Source: Chara braunii
Taxonomy: Eukaryota > Streptophyta > Charophyceae > Charales > Characeae
DNA length: 48,768 nt
NCBI GenBank assembly: GCA_003427395.1
Contig: BFEA01000238.1
Coordinates: 1,547,197 to 1,595,964, forward strand
Direction: 5' to 3'
In this document: positions 39,195-48,768 of the stretch, in pieces
How the letters are laid out: every line of letters starts with the position of its first letter
Numbering within the stretch: the stretch's first letter is position 1
Program-made: the position numbers and the translations under genes
The notes under the pieces: model-generated
What the model was told of the DNA's origin: nothing
What the model saw: the letters and a program-made list of their open reading frames with translations, nothing else
Databases searched by the model: none

Positions 39195-39802
39195 CATTGG
39201 TCACAGGAGCGAGACGCAGGCGGAAAGCAGCCTTACGACGGGTTGCTTATCTCTTGGCACGATACTTGCTTGAGGGTGATTAACCCAGGCATTACATGTC
39301 AAAAGGACCAAGGTCGGAGGAGGTAGTCGGCCCTTCAAGAGGGAAGGGACCAGTCTCATATCTTGGGGATGGCTACAACCATTTGGTGGGAGGAGACTTC
39401 GTCATATAGGTTTTTCGGAAGTCAATCTATGGAGACCGTTTTCTGGAGGTTTCGTATGACTACATCTATGGCAAGGGGCGGATCGAGATCTTGATCGGTG
39501 CCTTTGGCAGCATTTCCCTCGCTGAGTAGTTGTACCTTCGGAGTGTTGCGGACGAGGAGATGGCTAGATGTATGGCATATATCAGCAAGATCGATCCTAC
39601 GGCATCCTTTGACATCAGCTATATGGTCCCAGAGTCGATGACCACTCAGGTTCTCAATGACGAGGAGGACCAGCGTGTACCAGATACGGAGTCCCAGACA
39701 GTCGAGCCCACTCATGAGGGGGTACCACTTGTCGTTATTGATCGAGGCTCGTATCTTCTAGTCACTGAGATGTACTATGACATTATTATGATTTACCAGT
39801 GA
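39191..39802 (+). pseudogene. Type-B-like ORF fused to element I tail, left arm
   Basis: From the ATGA overlap: RRVAYLLARYLLEGD, TAA, further stops, then FLEVSYDYIYGKGRIEILI and YLRSVADEEMARCMAYISKI, similar in pattern to type B (FCFEVYLDEQQATVIGAVRG, then DE and a helix). At about 39617 it leaves homology with the right arm and joins SMTTQVLNDEEDQRVPDTES, the tail that ends element I integrase, followed by an LTR. So gag and pol are missing: a leader module is joined directly to the 3' end. Confidence 0.55.
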
Positions 39803-40302
39803 CTGCAGCCCCCTCCTTTATGGCTGCTTCTCGCATTCTCTGTGTAGTACTCTTCAGTCTCGTGTTTCTGGTCATGCTCTTGCAGAGTCTGGTTTCTGGT
39901 CTTTTCATCCTCTTAGTGTCATTTGATTTATGATGCATGTCTTGTAATGCGTGGAATGTTTATGCATGAGATAACAAGTTATTTATCACTCCACATCAGG
40001 TTACACTCAAGGCTACTTGAAGGACTCCTCGATAATAGGGACTCTGGTGACCTTGATTCTAACCTTTATACGGGGTCAGGTGCAGGCGATAAAACCGAAC
40101 GCCTCACTCTACGTCGTGTCGCCGCTGGCAGGAGGGATAACACTGACTACTCGACTATGTGACAAAGACTGCTTGTGATTTCACTTCCAATTTTTATAAA
40201 ACTCTCCAAAACCCTGCGTGACAACCTGCCAGTCCAGCAACCCACCGCACTCGGCCCGGGGAGAGACATCGCACCAGGCCTTGGAACGGTGGGGGCGCGA
40301 CA
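39730..40302 (+). repeat. Second copy of the LTR
   Basis: 573 bp, TGTCGTTATTGA to GGCGCGACA, aligned throughout with 20347-20908 apart from small indels. Unlike that copy it is not followed by a primer site. Instead sequence homologous to the unknown ORF starts at once, so this is a 3' LTR (or solo LTR) ending at 40302, inserted into that ORF. Confidence 0.75.
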
Positions 40303-40857
40303 GCGCGCCTGAAGGTCCCGCCTCTCCGATGCTTGTCCTCTCTCTCACGGCCGACCCCGAATTGGCCTTCGGACCATCCTCTATAGACTCAGTTGGCGGG
40401 TGCTCTCTCCGCCACTGTTCCAGCCCATGCCAAGACAGGGTCAGGTCCTCACTGGCTTCGGACTCTGCATCAGAGTCTCGATCCAACTCCTGTTGTTCCC
40501 ACTCCGTGGTGCTCGTGGAGGTCTCCTCTTCGTGGTAAGTAACCGTTACCTTTAGACTCGCAGTCACTCCATCCCTTCTGAATCTCCGCTCAGCCCGGTT
40601 ACGAGCCTCCGTAATCACACCTGGACCTTTACATCCTCCCTCATCTCCTGTTCCTTTCCCCCGTAGATATTAATCTTTAGTCTAGCTTGTCTGTCACTAT
40701 TGATGTAACTCAGACAGGCATCCATCATGGCCCCTTCTTCGCGCGTCGGTTCCCAGCTCCAGTAGAATCTCATATGTCCTGATCTGTAGCCAAAAAGGTC
40801 ATTGTTACGGGCCATAGTCGCTTGCCAGATAGACACAGCTCGATACTCAACACTCAT
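40303..40857 (-). pseudogene. Inverted second copy of the unknown 188-aa ORF
   Basis: Starts MSVEYRAVSIWQ at 40857 on the minus strand and follows the 5783 ORF to GEAGPSGAL, where the LTR interrupts it. A 1-nt deletion near 40618 breaks the frame after KVQV; ITEARNRAERRFRRDGV resumes in another frame. Upstream homology continues to about 40930. Roughly three quarters of residues agree with the other copy. Confidence 0.7.
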
Positions 40858-40958
40858 GCACGCAAACCGCCCACTTTCTCCCAGGCCGACAATGCCAGCA
40901 CAGTAAAAATGGTCTGCGCGCTGCTATCTGCCGTAGCCAAAGACTCATTTGCCTCACC

Positions 40959-40966
40959 CTTTATAG
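40959..40966 (-). promoter_or_regulatory. TATA-like box for the inverted ORF copy
   Basis: CCTATAAAGGG on the minus strand, about 100 bp upstream of the ATG at 40857. The equivalent stretch upstream of 5783 is not conserved. Suggestive only. Confidence 0.35.
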
Positions 40967-42067
40967 GTCCGCCACTCTCCGTGATCCCCGCGTTCTATAT
41001 GAAAAGTTCAAATAGGCGTTCTTCAATTTCTTCGCATTAATAGTTTTAACGCTCCAAAATATAAACAAAATAAAACTAAATAATTAAAAAAATACGAGAG
41101 ACTTAAACTCAACGGTCGGAGCACTGGCCGAACCTACTATGCTTCTGTCAGTCACTAGTCCTCGGGATGTGACCACGGTCCGAAGAACAGAGGTCCCATA
41201 ATGGGATACCGACGACACACCCTTCCCTTCAAAACACGACGTCAGTCTACTCCTATTGGGTACCTGTGTCCGATGGCAAGGAGGGGGCTTATGACTCTCC
41301 ATGGAGGGTGATAAGCCTCCTACCAACGCGGCCGCGTGTCACCCCCTTTTGAGGTCCCTGTTAGTAGCACTTAACCGGACAATTCAGTTTCAGGTGATAT
41401 ACGAAAGGTCGGGCCATTCTAGGCCATCAAACGACGACCTCAGTTCAAAATTGAACCATTGGCCCCGCGAAACGACAGGCACAGAAAAGAAAACTATAGA
41501 AAGCTTAATAATAGTGATAAGGATAGTGATATGAAATAGTAATAGGGAAAATTTATAGCGCTGCTACCTAGAAGCCGCTAGATTTTCCCAAACAAAATTT
41601 GGAGGTCCAGATCAGCGCGCGAATCTGACGTACGCTCTCCCTTCATTTTTTTTATCTTTCTTTTTCCTTCTTCTTCCCTTATTTCTTTTCCGTTCGATAG
41701 TGATAGCGAAACCCCATGCACCTAACCCATAACCCGCCCAGAGGATGCTCAGCGGGCAGTAGAAAGGACCGCGTCTACCTCTTCACTTTCGCGTCCCAGG
41801 GCGAGTCCGGCGGCTACCACGACTACAGGCCGGTAGTGCTTTGCTGTACAGCAGGGCGCCGAGCCTGCGTGGACCAATGGAATGTCCTGTGCCACACCTT
41901 TTTGCCAGGGCAAACGCCACTCGGTCCGGCCCACATCGAATACAACTCCGGTACCAGGCCTGCCGACATTCAGAACACATCCAACACGCCGCGAACATCA
42001 AGACAAGGGAATGCATAGAGCAGAGATCTGGCACACAAAGGAGGGCCGGGACACCGCGCCCTCCGAC
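40967..42067. other. No gene seen; hairpins present
   Basis: AT-rich then mixed sequence with GGGAAAAT/ATTTTCCC (41545-41552/41582-41589), GTTCAA/TTGAAC (about 41443-41456) and a pyrimidine run (41640-41695). Overlapping short frames between 41716 and 42161 on both strands are not convincing. Confidence 0.55.
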
Positions 42068-42131
42068 ATGATACCAAACCCCCGCCCAGCGTCCCCGCTG
42101 GGCCAAAATGGAGCAGCGTGCTAGTATAAAA
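42068..42131 (+). promoter_or_regulatory. Promoter module of element III, plus copy
   Basis: ATACCAAACCCC (about 42071-42082), GCGTCCCC, then TATAAAA (42125-42131). The expected start is near 42155. The same order exists on the minus strand at 33270-33226. Confidence 0.55.
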
Positions 42132-42445
42132 CAGAGGCGATTGTCGGTACTCCTCATTCACTTTTACCGCGCATCACAGCGAAGTCCTCTCATAACAACC
42201 CTGCGCTAGCATTCTTCTCTTCCTTAGTGCGCTCTTCCCTTTCTTCACCAGGCATCAGGCCTGGACGATTAATCATTTGTCTCTCTTCTACCCTCCCTTA
42301 CTCTCACAGCGCTCATTCTCTGCATAATCCACGACTGTTTTCCTTTTTCTTTTCCAGTAGTACATTTATCTTCCCCTTGCGAACTCTACCCCAGTCTCGA
42401 TTCTTATCGTCGCGCGTCTCTTCCCTTTTTTATTTTTCCTTCACC

Positions 42446-42913
42446 ATGCCTGAGGCGCGTAGGGGACAGGGAAGAGGGGGAGGAAGGAGAGCAGGGAAGG
42501 CTCGTGAGGAGCCGCTGCCTCGCGCAAGGTGTGAGTATAGTTCAAAGGAGGAGGAAGATGAGAGGGGTTATGGCACATACACAAAGCCTCACTTGCGCCA
42601 TCCCCCTCCGAGTTGGTATGAAAGAACCCCATCTCCTGAGAAGATGAGGTACCTCCAGAAGAAGTTTGAGGCGCACTACGGCGCGCCAACCACTTCTTCC
42701 CCTCTATACTCACCCAGAGCTCTTAATACACCTGCGACAAGTAGGGCCTTAGTGCCAGTAGCTTCACCTCCCAATCCCTGTGCAGTCTCTTCCCTTTCTC
42801 ATCCCAATAACTGCACCCTTTTCTGCATATTCTTTCTCCTTTCTTTGCTTCATATTGAGCTCATGATAATTCTCTATATCTTGTATAAGCACGATTTCTT
42901 TTTAGCTTTCTGA
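42446..42913 (+). CDS. Element III first ORF, plus copy
   Basis: ATG in a good context (CACCATGCC), about 290 bp after the likely transcription start. A Gly/Arg-rich N-terminus (RRGQGRGGGRRAGKAREEP) is followed by YTKPHLRHPPPSWYERTPSP and EKMRYLQKKFEAHYGAP, then a Ser/Pro-rich stretch. From about residue 110 the frame becomes hydrophobic and Cys/Leu-rich, which looks like read-through into an intron or 3' sequence, so the true protein probably ends or splices before that. A partial relative lies at 32558-32833 minus. It could be the N-terminus of a Gag-like RNA-binding protein (inference from the RGG-type region only). Confidence 0.45.
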   Translation: MPEARRGQGRGGGRRAGKAREEPLPRARCEYSSKEEEDERGYGTYTKPHLRHPPPSWYERTPSPEKMRYLQKKFEAHYGAPTTSSPLYSPRALNTPATSRALVPVASPPNPCAVSSLSHPNNCTLFCIFFLLSLLHIELMIILYILYKHDFFLAF

Positions 42914-43224
42914 ATCTGCTTTTCTCTTCAATTTTCTCAATTCATGCATCACTTCATAGTGTTCCTGGCTTAAGAGTTTGAATACCTTGAAGTCGGGGAT
43001 GCAGGTTCCTCGTGAACCAGGCCGCTTGTCGGCCACCAAATAAATTAAAAAATGATTCCTCATCTACTGTTGACCTTGATCTCTTGTTGTTCTGAAGTTC
43101 GCTCTCAGCCTAAATTTTTTCGATATAGAAGGTTACCTCAGACTTCACCTTTGTTGCAAACTTGGAGACACTGTTAGCCTGATACCAATGCTTGTGGTAC
43201 TCGTTCAGTCTGCCATGCTAGGAG
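42914..43224. other. No gene seen
   Basis: T-rich sequence between the element III ORF and the motif repeat. No coding signal. Confidence 0.5.
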
Positions 43225-43400
43225 TAGGGCATACCAAACCCTTTTTCTGTTTTCTGGCTTGAGTGAGATATCTTCTCAATTTCTCAAGTGACTCAGGGGA
43301 TACCAAACCCTGTCTTCTTTCTCCAGTCTGAGTGAGGCGTCTCCTCAACTTCTCAGATAGGGAAAAGGAATACCAAACCCTTTTTCCTTTTCTCCGGTCT
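43225..43400 (+). repeat. 70-bp tandem repeat bearing ATACCAAACCC
   Basis: Three copies of ATACCAAACCCTKTYTTCTK with a TGAGTGAGRYRTCTYCTCAA spacer at roughly 70-bp intervals (about 43230, 43300, 43370). Confidence 0.8.
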
Positions 43401-43579
43401 GGGAACTTCAAGTGGACCTGCGCAAATTCTCCAATACAACAAGTTCCACAGACAACAGACTATGCCCCAACAAGCAGGCTACCCGACAATTAACAGCCAA
43501 GCAAACAAGTAAACAAAATAAAACCCAGAATAAAATAACAGACACAGCAAAGCAATTCTTCACACCCAAGAGTTATTGA

Positions 43580-44120
43580 TTGTCTTGGTTTTGGCCCACC
43601 ACTGGCCAGGAATGTCAGACCTTCTGTCAGTCTGACATACCCCATTCGGCCCGCCTCAGGCCAGAACTAGTCTGACCATTTGTCTTAATAGCCCCTTTGA
43701 CCTGCCTCCAGGTCAGGACCAGCATACCCACTACTCGAGTATGATAGCCCTTTGGCACTCTCGCTAGGACACCCAGACTATAGCGGGTTTGGTCACCCTA
43801 TAAAAGTAGACCTCCCGTCAGTCAAACTGTCCCGAACCCGGATTTGACCACTGCGGTCGGGGACTGGCTCACCCACCAGTTTTTGGCCTAGGGCGCTGGC
43901 AACCCCGCCCAGATTTTTGAACGTGGGACCCGGTCTAACCACAGTTCCAGGCTCTGGCGAACCTCACTGGATTACATCCTCTGACTGCGGTAGGGTTTCA
44001 GCCAACCCCTTTCGACCTCATAGGCCAGACCCCCGGAGTCTTAGCCTCAGTCGACTACGAAATTCGACAATCGCGTCGGGGACCTGCTGACCCCACCAGA
44101 TTGCAACCTACTGCGGTAAG
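43580..44120 (+). repeat. Degenerate CTGGCNAACCCC repeats
   Basis: Scattered variants of TGCGGTNGGGNNCTGGCNNA and CCCACCAGATT, spaced roughly 40-70 bp, plus GGCCAGG/CTGACAT-rich sequence before 43700. No gene. Confidence 0.5.
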
Positions 44121-44234
44121 GCTCTGGCTAGCCCCAGCAATCAGTGCATCTTATGGTTAGAGAAGAAGATCCCAGGCAAAGACACTCAGGCAAGTATACT
44201 ATAACCCACAAGTAGATTGCCAATGCCCCGTAAC

Positions 44235-44640
44235 AGGACAAACATTTCTCAAGAGACGTCCCTTCAGTCTCAAAAGGCGCTGAACAACAACATGATAACC
44301 AGCACCAAGCCCTTGCAGGAGACCTCCCTTCAGTCTCAAGAAGGATGCTTAGTGTTGGCCCCAGAGAGGTCCCTTCCCTCAGCTGGGAGTTTCTTTTCCA
44401 AGAGACGTCCCGTCAGTCCCAAAGAAACACTGAAATGCTGATCTCAGAGAGGTCTCTTCCCTCATCTTAGTGATGACAGGCAACTTGGTCAAGAAACACG
44501 AAACCCCTTTACTAACAACTCTCAGTCAGGTAAAGTTGAGCTTCTTTATGCTTGCCCTTATCTGAATTTCTTGGATGGACAACTTAGTCAAGAGACACGA
44601 AGCTCTTCTGCTGACAACTCTTAATGAGATAGTAACTTCT
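44235..44640 (+). repeat. Tandem blocks with AGAGACGTCCCTTCAGTCTC
   Basis: Three CAAGAGACGTCCCKTCAGTC-type copies (44250-44415) alternate with CAGAGAGGTCYCTTCCCTCA. A second pair (CAACTTRGTCAAGARACACG near 44480 and 44580) follows. 44641-44992 holds nothing recognisable. Confidence 0.7.
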
Positions 44641-44992
44641 TTATGCCCATTATGCTTTTCTCTTTATCATAAGAATAATACCGATTACACCTTCTGACGT
44701 GCCACAACCATGAGCTCCTCAGGTCTTTGACACTGCATCAATGCTAAAGGAAACCATGTCTCATAGTTACTTCCCCACTCTCAGGGACTTGACACTCATG
44801 GATCGACTGTAGCACTACATCAAAAAATATGGTCTCATTAACTCCATTGCTTGCTGAAACAATATTAACTGACATGCTGAAAATTGAAATGTTGAATTGA
44901 CCATGCAAAAAACAATCACTGTCTGCTGAATTTTCAGTCTTGTGTCTTATTATCTTACTGTACTTTTATCTTGGTTCTCTGGGACTGCTTTC

Positions 44993-45723
44993 TCACTTGG
45001 ATTGTTGACCTCTCTTTCCTCTCTTTGAGGTCACTGTAGGGATCAGATCTGGGTCTCTGAAGATAAACTTACAAAGCCTTGACCCTGACACCATGTCATG
45101 AACCCTGGATCCATCCATCTCTGATATCTCATAGACTTTGCCTTCTGGTTCTCAGTGATTCTGTAAGGATCAAACCATCTGGGCTCCAACCGCTTAGTCC
45201 ACCGAGTCTCAAGAGAGCTATCGAACAGAAGAACAACATCACCAACTTTCAGTTTCTCTTTTCTTATATATATTTTCTTGTTCCATCTCTCTTGGCTCAT
45301 GTCAAAGGATGCCGTAGGATCGATCTTGCTAATATATGCCATACATCTAGCCATCTCCTCGTCCGCAACACTCCGAAGGTACAACTCCTCAGTGAGGGAA
45401 ATGCTGCCAGTGGCACCGATCAAGATCTCGATCCGCCCCTTGCCGTAGATGTAGTCATACGAAACCTCCAGAAAATGGTCTCCATAGAGAGGCTTCCGAA
45501 AAGCATGTATGACGAAGTCTGCTCCCACCAAATGGCTGTAACCATCCCCAAAATATGGGACTTGTCCCTTCCCCCTTGAAGGGCCGACTACCTCCTCTGA
45601 CCTGGGTCCTCCTGACGTGTAATGCTTGGGTAAATCACCCTCAAGCAAGTATCGTGCCAAGAGATAAGCAACCCGTCGTAAGGCTGCTTTTCGCCTGAGT
45701 TTCGCTCCAGTGACCAATGTCAT
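44993..45723 (-). pseudogene. Type-B-like ORF fused to integrase GPY/F tail, right arm
   Basis: Starts at ATG 45723, overlapping the previous stop as ATGA. RRVAYLLARYLLEGDLPKHY, SYDYIYGKGRIEILIGA and EEMARCMAYISKI make up the B-like part. At FDMSQERWNKK the frame passes without a break into YIRKEKLKVGDVVLLFDSSL, ETRWTKRLEPRWF and DPYRITENQ (GPY/F with Gly to Asp). One frameshift near 45160 follows. In the other frame it ends VYEISEMDGSRVHDMVSGSR, LCKFIFRDPDLI and TGA 44993-44995. So a leader-type domain is fused to an integrase tail with capsid, protease, RT and catalytic integrase all absent. Confidence 0.6.
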
Positions 45724-46247
45724 AAGATGCTCTGGGCCTGCTCCAAACTCAAGCGTACTAAGTCCCTGTGAGTATCCCAGTCAAAATAGTCCCCCAGGTC
45801 AACATCGCTCACGCAGCAAGGCTCTTGGTCTAACTCATTTGTCTCTGACCTCTGTAGACAGGTGGTAATAGGTATCCCAGATCTGGCCACCTTGCTCCTG
45901 ATCCTCCTGTCTTGACGCCTCTTTTCCTTGTTGCCACCTCTGCTCAGCGGCTTAGGGTTAGAGCCGTCAAAGTCATAGAGGGCACCACCTGGTGCAAAAG
46001 GGATCTGGGGAAACACCACATGTAACCAGTGTTCCCTCCAGTAACTCTCCCTGTGGAAGATATAGTCAGCAATCCGGTCATAGGTGGTTCCCTTCACTCC
46101 CTGCCCAGCATCTCTCACGTGATAAGTGATCACCAACGTGTACCTCGATGTCGGAGACTCATTGGCCCGAATGACGAAGCTCTGATGCCCAATGTGTTGA
46201 TAGCAGAACTTCTCAACCAGCTTACCCCATGTAGGGGTTGTCAGATG
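45720..46247 (-). CDS. Type-A-like ORF, right arm
   Basis: Open on the minus strand from 46247 (after an upstream TAA) to TGA at 45720, without the two stops of the left-arm copy. KLVEKFCYQHIGHQSFVIR, RYTLVITYHVRDAGQGVKG, YDRIADYIFHRESYWREHW, FPQIPFAPGGALYDFDG, a basic stretch, then SDVDLGDYFDWDTHRDLVRL. No clear ATG near the 5' end, so the start may be lost or upstream. The stop TGA overlaps ATG 45723. Confidence 0.5.
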   Translation of the reverse strand, partial: HLTTPTWGKLVEKFCYQHIGHQSFVIRANESPTSRYTLVITYHVRDAGQGVKGTTYDRIADYIFHRESYWREHWLHVVFPQIPFAPGGALYDFDGSNPKPLSRGGNKEKRRQDRRIRSKVARSGIPITTCLQRSETNELDQEPCCVSDVDLGDYFDWDTHRDLVRLSLEQAQSIL

Positions 46248-46424
46248 TTAAGAAACCAGCTTGACCAATCTGCAGAATAATATAGAATGCCCCTGGCAAG
46301 TTGCTATGCCAAGCAATGATGTTCTGGAGATGAGGGGGATATCAACAACTCACGAAGATAGCCCAACTCGATAGGATCAAAGAGGACAGCACCTCAATAG
46401 ACCCTCTAGCCAAACTGGTGGCAA

Positions 46425-46745
46425 TCAACCCGATATAGGGGCCCGCCTGAGTGGGCCCGACTGAACAGGAATCAACTCGGTATTAGGGCCTGCCTGAATG
46501 GGCCCGGCTGAACAGCAACAACTCGATATAGGGGCCCGCCTGAATGGGCCTGGCTGAACAACAACAACTCGATATAGGGGCCCGCTTGAATGGGCCCAGC
46601 TGATCAACAACAACTCGATATAAGGGCCTGCCTGAATGGGCCCGGCTGATCAACAACAACTTGATATAGGGGCCCGCCTGAGTGGGCCCAATTGATCAGC
46701 GACAACTCGATATAGGGGCCCGCCTGAATGAGCCCGGTTGATCAG
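46425..46745 (-). repeat. 45-bp minisatellite, right arm
   Basis: Reverse complement of the 38166-38490 array, about seven units, with scattered differences. Confidence 0.93.
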
Positions 46746-47139
46746 CAACTCTGCATAGCAACATTGTACGAACATCTCTGCAGCGAGTGGACTAGAGCAT
46801 GAGGACTGAACTGCAAGTATCGTCACCGAGAGAGACTGATCATCAAAATATTATCTATGCAGAGGCCAGTTGCAAAATACTGCGCGTGCAAACCAGACTG
46901 CCCTGATATCATGTGTGCGGGAAAGATACCGTCCGCACGGGGTCTGATATGAATATCGTCCATGCAGAGACTGATCCGCAAGAAATCAAATCAGCGGGAT
47001 TTTGGGGCTAATCATACCATCAGAGGCATCCAGTCACGTCCTCAAGACTAATCACACTCGCAGGACATGCATCCCCGACCATCATATCGGCGGGACACGC
47101 GTCATAGAATCATTATAGAACGTACTCGTATAGCCTACT

Positions 47140-48300
47140 CGAGTCTGGGCGCACTCATGTGACAATACCAAGTGTAGGCGCGCAAGGGCGCACATTGTAG
47201 AGCAATACTAAGCTTGGGCGCGCGTGGGCGCACACTCAAATCATGGTTCCAAGCTTGGGCGCGCATGGGCGAGCATTCAAATCGCAATGTCGAGCATAGG
47301 CGGGCATGGGCGCGCACTCAAATAGCAATACTGATCATGGGCGCACATGAGCGCTTACTCAAATGACAATACTTAGCTTGGGCGCGCATGGGCGCGCACT
47401 CAAATGGCTATACCCAGCTCGGGCGCGCATGGGCGCGCACTCTCACTGCAATACCGAACATGGGCGTGCATGGGCGCGCGCTCAAATAGCAATACAAATC
47501 ATGGGCGCACGTGAGCACATACTCAAATGACAATATCTAGCTTGGGCGCGAATGGGCGCGCACTCTTATAGCAATACCGAGCTCGGACGCACACGGGGCG
47601 CACACTCTCACTGCAATACCGAGCCTGGACGTGCATGGGCGCGTGCTCAAATAGCAGTACCGGGGTCGGGTGCGTACGGGCGCACACTCATATAGCAATA
47701 CCGAGCTCGGGCTCGCACGGGTGCACACTCATATAGCAATACCGGGCTCGGGCGCGCACAAGCGCACACTCATATAGCAATACCGGGCTCGGGCGCACAC
47801 GGGTGTACACTTATATAGCAATATCGAGCTCGGGCGCGCACGGGCGCACACTTATATAGTAATACCGAGCTCGGGCGCACACGGGCGCACACTCACACAA
47901 CAAGGCCTAGCTTGGGCACGCATGGGTGCGCACTCTAACAGCAATGCCAAGCATGGGCGCGCACTCTAACAACAATGCCAAGCTTGGGCGCGCAGGGGCG
48001 CGCACTCTAACAGCAATGCCAAGCTTGGGCGCACAGGGGCGCGCACTCTAACAGCAATGCCAAGCTTGGGCGTGCAGGGGGCGCGCACCCTAACAGCAAT
48101 GCCAGCTTGGGCGCGCATGAGCGCGCACTCTAGCAGACAAGCTGAGACTGGGCGCTCACTCGATCAGCCAAACTGAGACAGGGCGCGCACTCTAACAGCC
48201 AAACTGAGACTGGGCGCGCACTCGATCAGCCAAACTGAGAGTGGGCGCGCACTCTAACAGCCAAACTAAGACTGGGCCCGCACTGAGACTGGGCGCGCAC
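47140..48300 (-). repeat. 41-bp minisatellite, right arm
   Basis: Reverse complement of the 36595-37780 array. Unit order is broadly kept but individual units differ. Confidence 0.92.
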
Positions 48301-48498
48301 TCATACATCTTGCCCGAGCCTGGGGGCGCACTCAGACAACTTGCCTAAGCCTGGGCGAGCACTCAGACTTTTTGCCCGGGCCTCGGCGCGGATGGAAATC
48401 TTCAAGGTAGAATACACAGATTGAAGGCGTACTGTTACACGGCTCAAATCCATCAAAACTGAGTTCACAAGTTGAGTGCGCATTGTTGCGCTGGCTCG

Positions 48499-48768
48499 AC
48501 ATCATCAATGCAGTTTTCTCTGATAAGGGCGCAGTGTCGCACTCAAGTCTGGGTGCGCAGAGTCGCAATACATCAAAAGAGGCTTCCTCAAATAAGGGTG
48601 CAGTGTCACACTCAAGTCTGAGTGTGCACAGTCGCAATTCATCAAAAGCAACTTTCTTAAATNAGAGCGCAGTGTCACACTCAAGTCTGAGTGTGCACAG
48701 TCGCAATTCATCAAAAGCAGCTTTCTCAAAATAAGGGGCGCAGTGTCACACTCAAGTCAGAATGCGCA
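48499..48768 (-). repeat. 69-bp tandem repeat, right arm end
   Basis: Reverse complement of 36126-36395 with one substitution found by eye and the N at 48663 mirrored at 36231. It reaches the window end. Confidence 0.93.

Larger units (their letters stand above)
36126..39617 (+). repeat. Left arm of 3.5-kb inverted repeat
   Basis: Every segment from 36126 to 39617 has a reverse-complement partner, in order, from 48768 down to 45297. Coordinates sum to about 84894 at the outer end and 84914 at the inner end, so indels are few. Identity is roughly 90% by eye over most of the arm and nearly complete over the outer 275 bp. The partner runs off the window end, so the full repeat is longer. Confidence 0.93.
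45297..48768 (-). repeat. Right arm of 3.5-kb inverted repeat
   Basis: Reverse-complement partner of 36126-39617, with the same minisatellites (45-bp at 46425-46745, 41-bp at 47140-48300, 69-bp at 48499-48768) and the same two ORFs on the minus strand. It contains a single N at 48663, exactly mirroring 36231. Confidence 0.93.

Noticed and set aside
39422-39715. Minus-strand 97-aa ORF and its counterpart at 45079-45579 plus
   Set aside because: Antisense shadows of the type-B-like ORFs in the inverted-repeat arms.
41716-42161. Overlapping ORFs of 60-124 aa on both strands
   Set aside because: They lie in the presumed promoter region of element III, conflict with each other and show no motif.

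Overview
The window is eukaryotic, repeat-derived DNA. I found no rRNA, tRNA or CRISPR, and no clear single-copy host gene. It is dominated by degenerate Ty3/gypsy-type LTR retroelements, stacks of minisatellites and a large inverted repeat. One primer-binding site matches the 3' end of plant-type tRNA-Asp. The Pol motifs (YIDDNPVKGP, TNGVAVVQR, RGSEFRNEIV) resemble the Ty3/gypsy branch I know best from basidiomycetes. Sprawling nested repeats plus a plant-style primer site suggest a large streptophyte genome (charophyte alga such as Chara, or an early land plant). That is inference; the species cannot be read from the window.

Layout. 1-5760: 91-bp tandem repeat, purine tract, then about 4.7 kb of non-coding DNA packed with short perfect hairpins, ending near a TATA-like box (5099). 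5783-6349: intact ORF of unknown function. 6350-10439: no recognisable gene. 10440-20908: element I, with leader ORFs, gag, protease, a 1.6-kb nested insertion (15387-16962), reverse transcriptase (RT), RNase H, integrase, and an LTR at 20347-20908. 20913-29542: element II, head-to-tail with element I and apparently sharing that LTR; its 3' UTR is a roughly 46-bp minisatellite (29556-30400). 30500-34500: minus-strand element III remnants, a 95-bp duplication around a single N, and a palindrome array ahead of a TATA box. 34552-38490: minisatellites with units of 39, 42, 69, 41 and 45 bp. 36126-39617 and 45297-48768 form an inverted repeat around a 5.7-kb loop. The loop holds an LTR, an inverted copy of the 5783 ORF, and a plus-strand promoter/ORF module related to element III.

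How the parts work together. The most unusual feature is what lies between primer site and gag in elements I and II: a run of small paralogous ORFs of two types. 'A' is about 125 aa with a core like YVLVVRFLDTDEYDVRPYV. 'B' is about 90-110 aa. They are linked by ATGA overlaps or 3-24-nt spacers, as in an operon. The two inverted-repeat arms carry one A-like and one B-like ORF, again joined by ATGA. One is fused straight to the integrase GPY/F tail, the other to element I's 3' tail. Both elements also keep a UUUUUUA heptamer, 9-nt spacer, and 7-bp stem with a 40-nt loop exactly where Gag-Pro must shift -1 into Pol. All pol genes here are broken by stops and frameshifts, so these are fossils, but the shared architecture describes the live ancestor.
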